Below are positions 5,245 through 8,130 of a stretch of DNA of 8,130 bases, in pieces. The notes under the pieces are model-generated. The model did no database searches. It saw only the letters and a program-made list of their open reading frames with translations, and was not told the DNA's origin. Position 1 is the stretch's first letter; each line of letters starts with the position of its first letter. Origin of the DNA: Methylobacter sp. (lineage in GTDB: Bacteria > Pseudomonadota > Gammaproteobacteria > Methylococcales > Methylomonadaceae); NCBI GenBank assembly GCA_028714995.1, contig JAQTLI010000102.1, positions 1 to 8,130 of the forward strand, written 5' to 3'. Made by a program: the position numbers and the translations under genes.

Positions 5245-7770
5245 ATGACAAGCCCGAGATATTTTCGACCTGATATCCAGCCTGATATGGAACAAAAGCT
5301 CGACGGATTAGTTGATTTGGCAACCGATTGCAGCTTTTCCTGGGCTCATGGCGCTGATGAAATATGGTGTCAACTGGACGGAGAACTCTGGACGCAGACC
5401 CGCAATCCCTGGCTGGTATTACAAGAGGTTTCACGCTCCCGACTGGAAGAACTGACCAAAGACGAAGTTTTCTGTGAAACGCTGCGCAATATCGTTTCTA
5501 CGCACCGCAAATCCTTATCCGAGCAACGCTGGTTTCAACAAAAACACAATGTCGGCCTGAACAAAATAGCCTATTTCAGTATGGAATTCGGTCTCAGCGA
5601 AGCATTACCTATCTATTCTGGGGGACTTGGCCTGCTTGCCGGCGACCACCTGAAAGCTGCAAACGATCTGGGTCTGCCATTGGTGGGAGTCGGACTGCTC
5701 TATCAAAACGGCTACTTCCGTCAGACTTTCGATGCCGAAGGCAATCAAATTGCCCTTTATCCGTCCAGTAATACCAGTGATTTGCCAGTCAGCCCGGTAC
5801 GGGGAGCTAATGGCGAATGGTTGCGGGTACGTCTTCAGACGCCCTCCAAATTATGGGTGCGCGTGTGGCAGGCGCAGATCGGCCGCATCAAGCTCTATTT
5901 GCTCGACACCAACGACCCGATCAATCACCCCTTAGACCGTTGCATCACTACCGAATTATATGGCGGCGGATCCGAGCATCGCTTGTCTCAGGAAATCCTG
6001 CTCGGTATTGGTGGCTGGCGTGTTTTGCAAGCCTTAGGCATCAATCCTGATATTTGCCATCTTAACGAAGGTCATGCCGCGTTATTGGTTCTGGAACGAG
6101 CCAGGGATTTGATGCGGGAAAAGGACATCAATTTCGCTACCGCATTAACGGTAACCCGCGCCGGCAACCTTTTTACCACACATACCCCGGTCGAAGCGGG
6201 TTTTGACCGCTTCAGTCCGGAGTTGATCATTAACAGTTTAGGTCTCTATGCGAAAGAACTGAATATTAACATTAATACCTTGTTGAGCCTGGGCAGAAGC
6301 CCTGGCGACAACAATCCGGCGGCTTCTTTTAACATGGCCTATCTTGCCATACGCGGCAGCGCGGCGGTCAATGGCGTCAGCCGCTTGCACAGCAAGGTCA
6401 GCCGGAATATTTTCAACCCCTTGTTTCCTGATTGGTCGAAATATGAAGTACCGGTCACTCATGTAACCAATGGCATCCATGTGCCTGCCTGGGACTCAGT
6501 GGAAGCCGATGAACTGTGGACTAATATATGCGGCAAGGATCGCTGGTTTTGTAACCCGGAAGTGGTGTCTGAAAAATTTCGGCAGGTAGCGGACCAGGAC
6601 TTATGGCATTTGCGCGCCAAAAACCGAACCCGGCTGGTGCAATATGTCAGGGATGAATATGCCAGGGAACTGAATGTCCACAGCAATCTATCAGAAAACG
6701 AAATGGAAAATCTGGTGCTGCGCCTATTTGACCCTAATGTAATGACTATTGGTTTCGCCCGGCGTTTTGCCACTTACAAACGACCTAATCTGTTGTTAAC
6801 AGATCCTGACCGACTGGCCCGACTGTTAACCAATACGACTAAACCGGTGCAATTGGTCATTTCCGGCAAAGCACATCCGGCAGATTGGCAGGGACAACAG
6901 CTGATAAAAGCCTGGCATCAGTTTATGCGCCGCCCGGAAATTCGCGAACGCGCCATATTCATAAGTGATTACGACATGATCACAGCAGAGTATATGGTGC
7001 AAGGGGTTGATTTGTGGATCAACACGCCACGTCGCCCTTGGGAAGCCTGCGGCACCAGCGGTATGAAGATACTGGTCAACGGCGGACTGAATCTGTCGGA
7101 ACTTGATGGCTGGTGGGCCGAAGCCTATCGTCCTGAAGTCGGCTGGTCACTGAATGGCATGGAGTCAGAACAAAACGACAAGGAGCAGGCGCAAATGCTG
7201 TTACGCTTGCTGGAAAACGAAATCGTACCGGCGTTCTATGAGCGCAATAACTGCGGAATTCCCCAACGCTGGGTATCTAAAATGCGCGAAAGCATGACCG
7301 CCTTAACACCCTATTTTTCAGCCAACCGGATGGTACGCGAATACACCGAACAATTCTATTTGCCCTTAACGGATAAATATCATAACCGCGCCGCAAACAA
7401 TGCCGAACTGGGCCTCTCACTAAATAAATGGCTGGCGCGTCTGAATGATCTGTGGTCCAAAATTCATGTCGTGCATGTCGAGATAGAGGAGCGGGATGCC
7501 ATGCATTTCTTCAGCCTGCAAATTTATCTGGGCGATTTAACCGCGCAGGATGTCAGTGTTGAAGTGTTTTCAGAACCGACTAAAAGTGATACGGAAAATG
7601 TCTACGAAATGCACATTGATCATCCGATTCCAGGGACGGTCAACGGTTTTATCTACAGCATCGCCATTCCGGAAACCCGGCCAATTTCAGACTATACCCC
7701 CAGAATCAGGCCACACCATCCTGACTGCATGATTCCATTGGAAACTCAACACATTTTATGGGTGAAATAA
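5245..7770 (+). CDS. glgP: Alpha-glucan (glycogen/starch) phosphorylase, GT35 family
   Basis: The enzyme releases glucose-1-phosphate from the non-reducing ends of glycogen or maltodextrin by phosphorolysis with pyridoxal phosphate, in the cytoplasm. The 841-residue length and order fit the divergent alpha-glucan phosphorylase subfamily (TIGR02094 type). An N-terminal DUF3417-like domain (~15-105) is followed by the catalytic GT-B core, which opens KIAYFSMEFGLSEALPIYSGGLG (K107 onward). HLNEGHAAL is at 272-280, and the PLP-lysine motif CGTSGMK has K608 as the predicted Schiff-base lysine. LNGMES and late beta-rich sequence follow in the C-terminal part. The start is well supported by AGAGGA (5231-5236) at 8 bases. 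The gene is 64 bases after the Lon-like gene with no visible terminator between, so co-transcription is likely, and it converges on ftsH with a 43-base gap. All key motifs are intact. Chain-length preference cannot be read from sequence. Confidence 0.95.
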   Translation: MTSPRYFRPDIQPDMEQKLDGLVDLATDCSFSWAHGADEIWCQLDGELWTQTRNPWLVLQEVSRSRLEELTKDEVFCETLRNIVSTHRKSLSEQRWFQQKHNVGLNKIAYFSMEFGLSEALPIYSGGLGLLAGDHLKAANDLGLPLVGVGLLYQNGYFRQTFDAEGNQIALYPSSNTSDLPVSPVRGANGEWLRVRLQTPSKLWVRVWQAQIGRIKLYLLDTNDPINHPLDRCITTELYGGGSEHRLSQEILLGIGGWRVLQALGINPDICHLNEGHAALLVLERARDLMREKDINFATALTVTRAGNLFTTHTPVEAGFDRFSPELIINSLGLYAKELNININTLLSLGRSPGDNNPAASFNMAYLAIRGSAAVNGVSRLHSKVSRNIFNPLFPDWSKYEVPVTHVTNGIHVPAWDSVEADELWTNICGKDRWFCNPEVVSEKFRQVADQDLWHLRAKNRTRLVQYVRDEYARELNVHSNLSENEMENLVLRLFDPNVMTIGFARRFATYKRPNLLLTDPDRLARLLTNTTKPVQLVISGKAHPADWQGQQLIKAWHQFMRRPEIRERAIFISDYDMITAEYMVQGVDLWINTPRRPWEACGTSGMKILVNGGLNLSELDGWWAEAYRPEVGWSLNGMESEQNDKEQAQMLLRLLENEIVPAFYERNNCGIPQRWVSKMRESMTALTPYFSANRMVREYTEQFYLPLTDKYHNRAANNAELGLSLNKWLARLNDLWSKIHVVHVEIEERDAMHFFSLQIYLGDLTAQDVSVEVFSEPTKSDTENVYEMHIDHPIPGTVNGFIYSIAIPETRPISDYTPRIRPHHPDCMIPLETQHILWVK

Positions 7771-7813
7771 CGCAGCTTGGGACAACGACACCAGCCTCGG
7801 CAAAAATCCTGCA

Positions 7814-8130
7814 CTACTTGCTCTCAAGCAGCGCTGTAATTTCCTCTCTGTTAACGACTTCTTTTGCCTGCAACAAATCGGCCAGTTTTCCCAACGCCAC
7901 CCTGTTTGCGATAATGATTTCACGGGCGCGTGTTTCGCCTTCCTCGACCAGCGCCATTATTTCAGTATCTATAAGCCGGGCTGTTTCATCACTAAAATTG
8001 CGATATTCGGATATTTCCGTTTCAAAAAACTGAAGCTGCTGGCGTTTGCCGTAAGTCAATGGCCCCATTTTTTTACTCATGCCCAAGCTGCAAACCATAT
8101 TGCGGGCAATTTCGCTGGCTTTTTCCAGAT
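7814..8130 (-). CDS. ftsH: ATP-dependent zinc metalloprotease FtsH, C-terminal part (5' end beyond window)
   Basis: Reading leftward from the right edge gives 104 residues to a TAG at 7816-7814. The sequence LEKASEIARNM, GMSKKMGPLTYG, SDETARLIDTEI, RAREII and the closing EEITALLESK follows the order of the helical end of the FtsH peptidase domain. FtsH is a membrane-anchored hexameric AAA protease that degrades misfolded membrane proteins and short-lived regulators. The membrane helices, AAA module and HEXXH zinc site lie outside the window, so activity cannot be judged. The tail stops right after the peptidase helices, without the extra ~25-30 residue extension of E. coli FtsH; this could mark a second, accessory FtsH copy rather than the housekeeping one. 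An ATG at 8098-8096 is internal (Met of ARNMV), not the start. The gene converges on glgP; no hairpin terminator is visible in the 43-base gap. Confidence 0.92.
   Translation of the reverse strand, partial: LEKASEIARNMVCSLGMSKKMGPLTYGKRQQLQFFETEISEYRNFSDETARLIDTEIMALVEEGETRAREIIIANRVALGKLADLLQAKEVVNREEITALLESK

Noticed and set aside
6459..6773. 104-codon leftward open frame
   Set aside because: It is antisense to the catalytic core of glgP, whose frame is intact and conserved; the Ser/Arg-rich product resembles no known protein.

Overview
The window looks like a chromosomal segment of a Proteobacterium. The best guess is a gammaproteobacterium, possibly a methanotroph of the Methylococcales type. 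This rests on protein character, moderate G+C and gene content, not on a marker gene, so it is tentative. Nothing phage-like, no insertion sequence with a transposase, no CRISPR array and no tRNA or rRNA gene is visible.

Layout. (1) The left 744 bases are a leftward pair: a small cold-shock protein (532-744) followed 40 bases downstream by a ribosome hibernation factor (HPF/RaiA) fused to a C-terminal cold-shock domain, which runs off the left edge (491 to 1). (2) A 262-base divergent intergenic region (745-1006) holds two adjacent AT-rich palindromes and a TTGACA-like -35 box for the leftward pair. (3) Three rightward genes fill 1007-7770: a two-domain kinase-like protein (aminoglycoside-phosphotransferase fold plus P-loop kinase), a Lon-like AAA protease of the AAA_32/LonB-like type, and an alpha-glucan phosphorylase. 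Two 52-base palindromic repeat units overlap the end of the kinase gene. (4) At the right edge a leftward gene (7814 to beyond 8130) encodes the C-terminus of the membrane protease FtsH, convergent with the phosphorylase.

Taken together the genes read as a stress, starvation or dormancy neighbourhood. HPF would park ribosomes, the cold-shock domains would act on RNA structure, Lon-like and FtsH proteases would handle protein quality control, and glucan phosphorylase would mobilise stored glycogen as glucose-1-phosphate without spending ATP. The two-domain kinase has no settled biochemical function, but its mycobacterial homologue Rv2004c belongs to the DosR dormancy regulon, which fits the theme. 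The functional link between the genes is inference from co-location.
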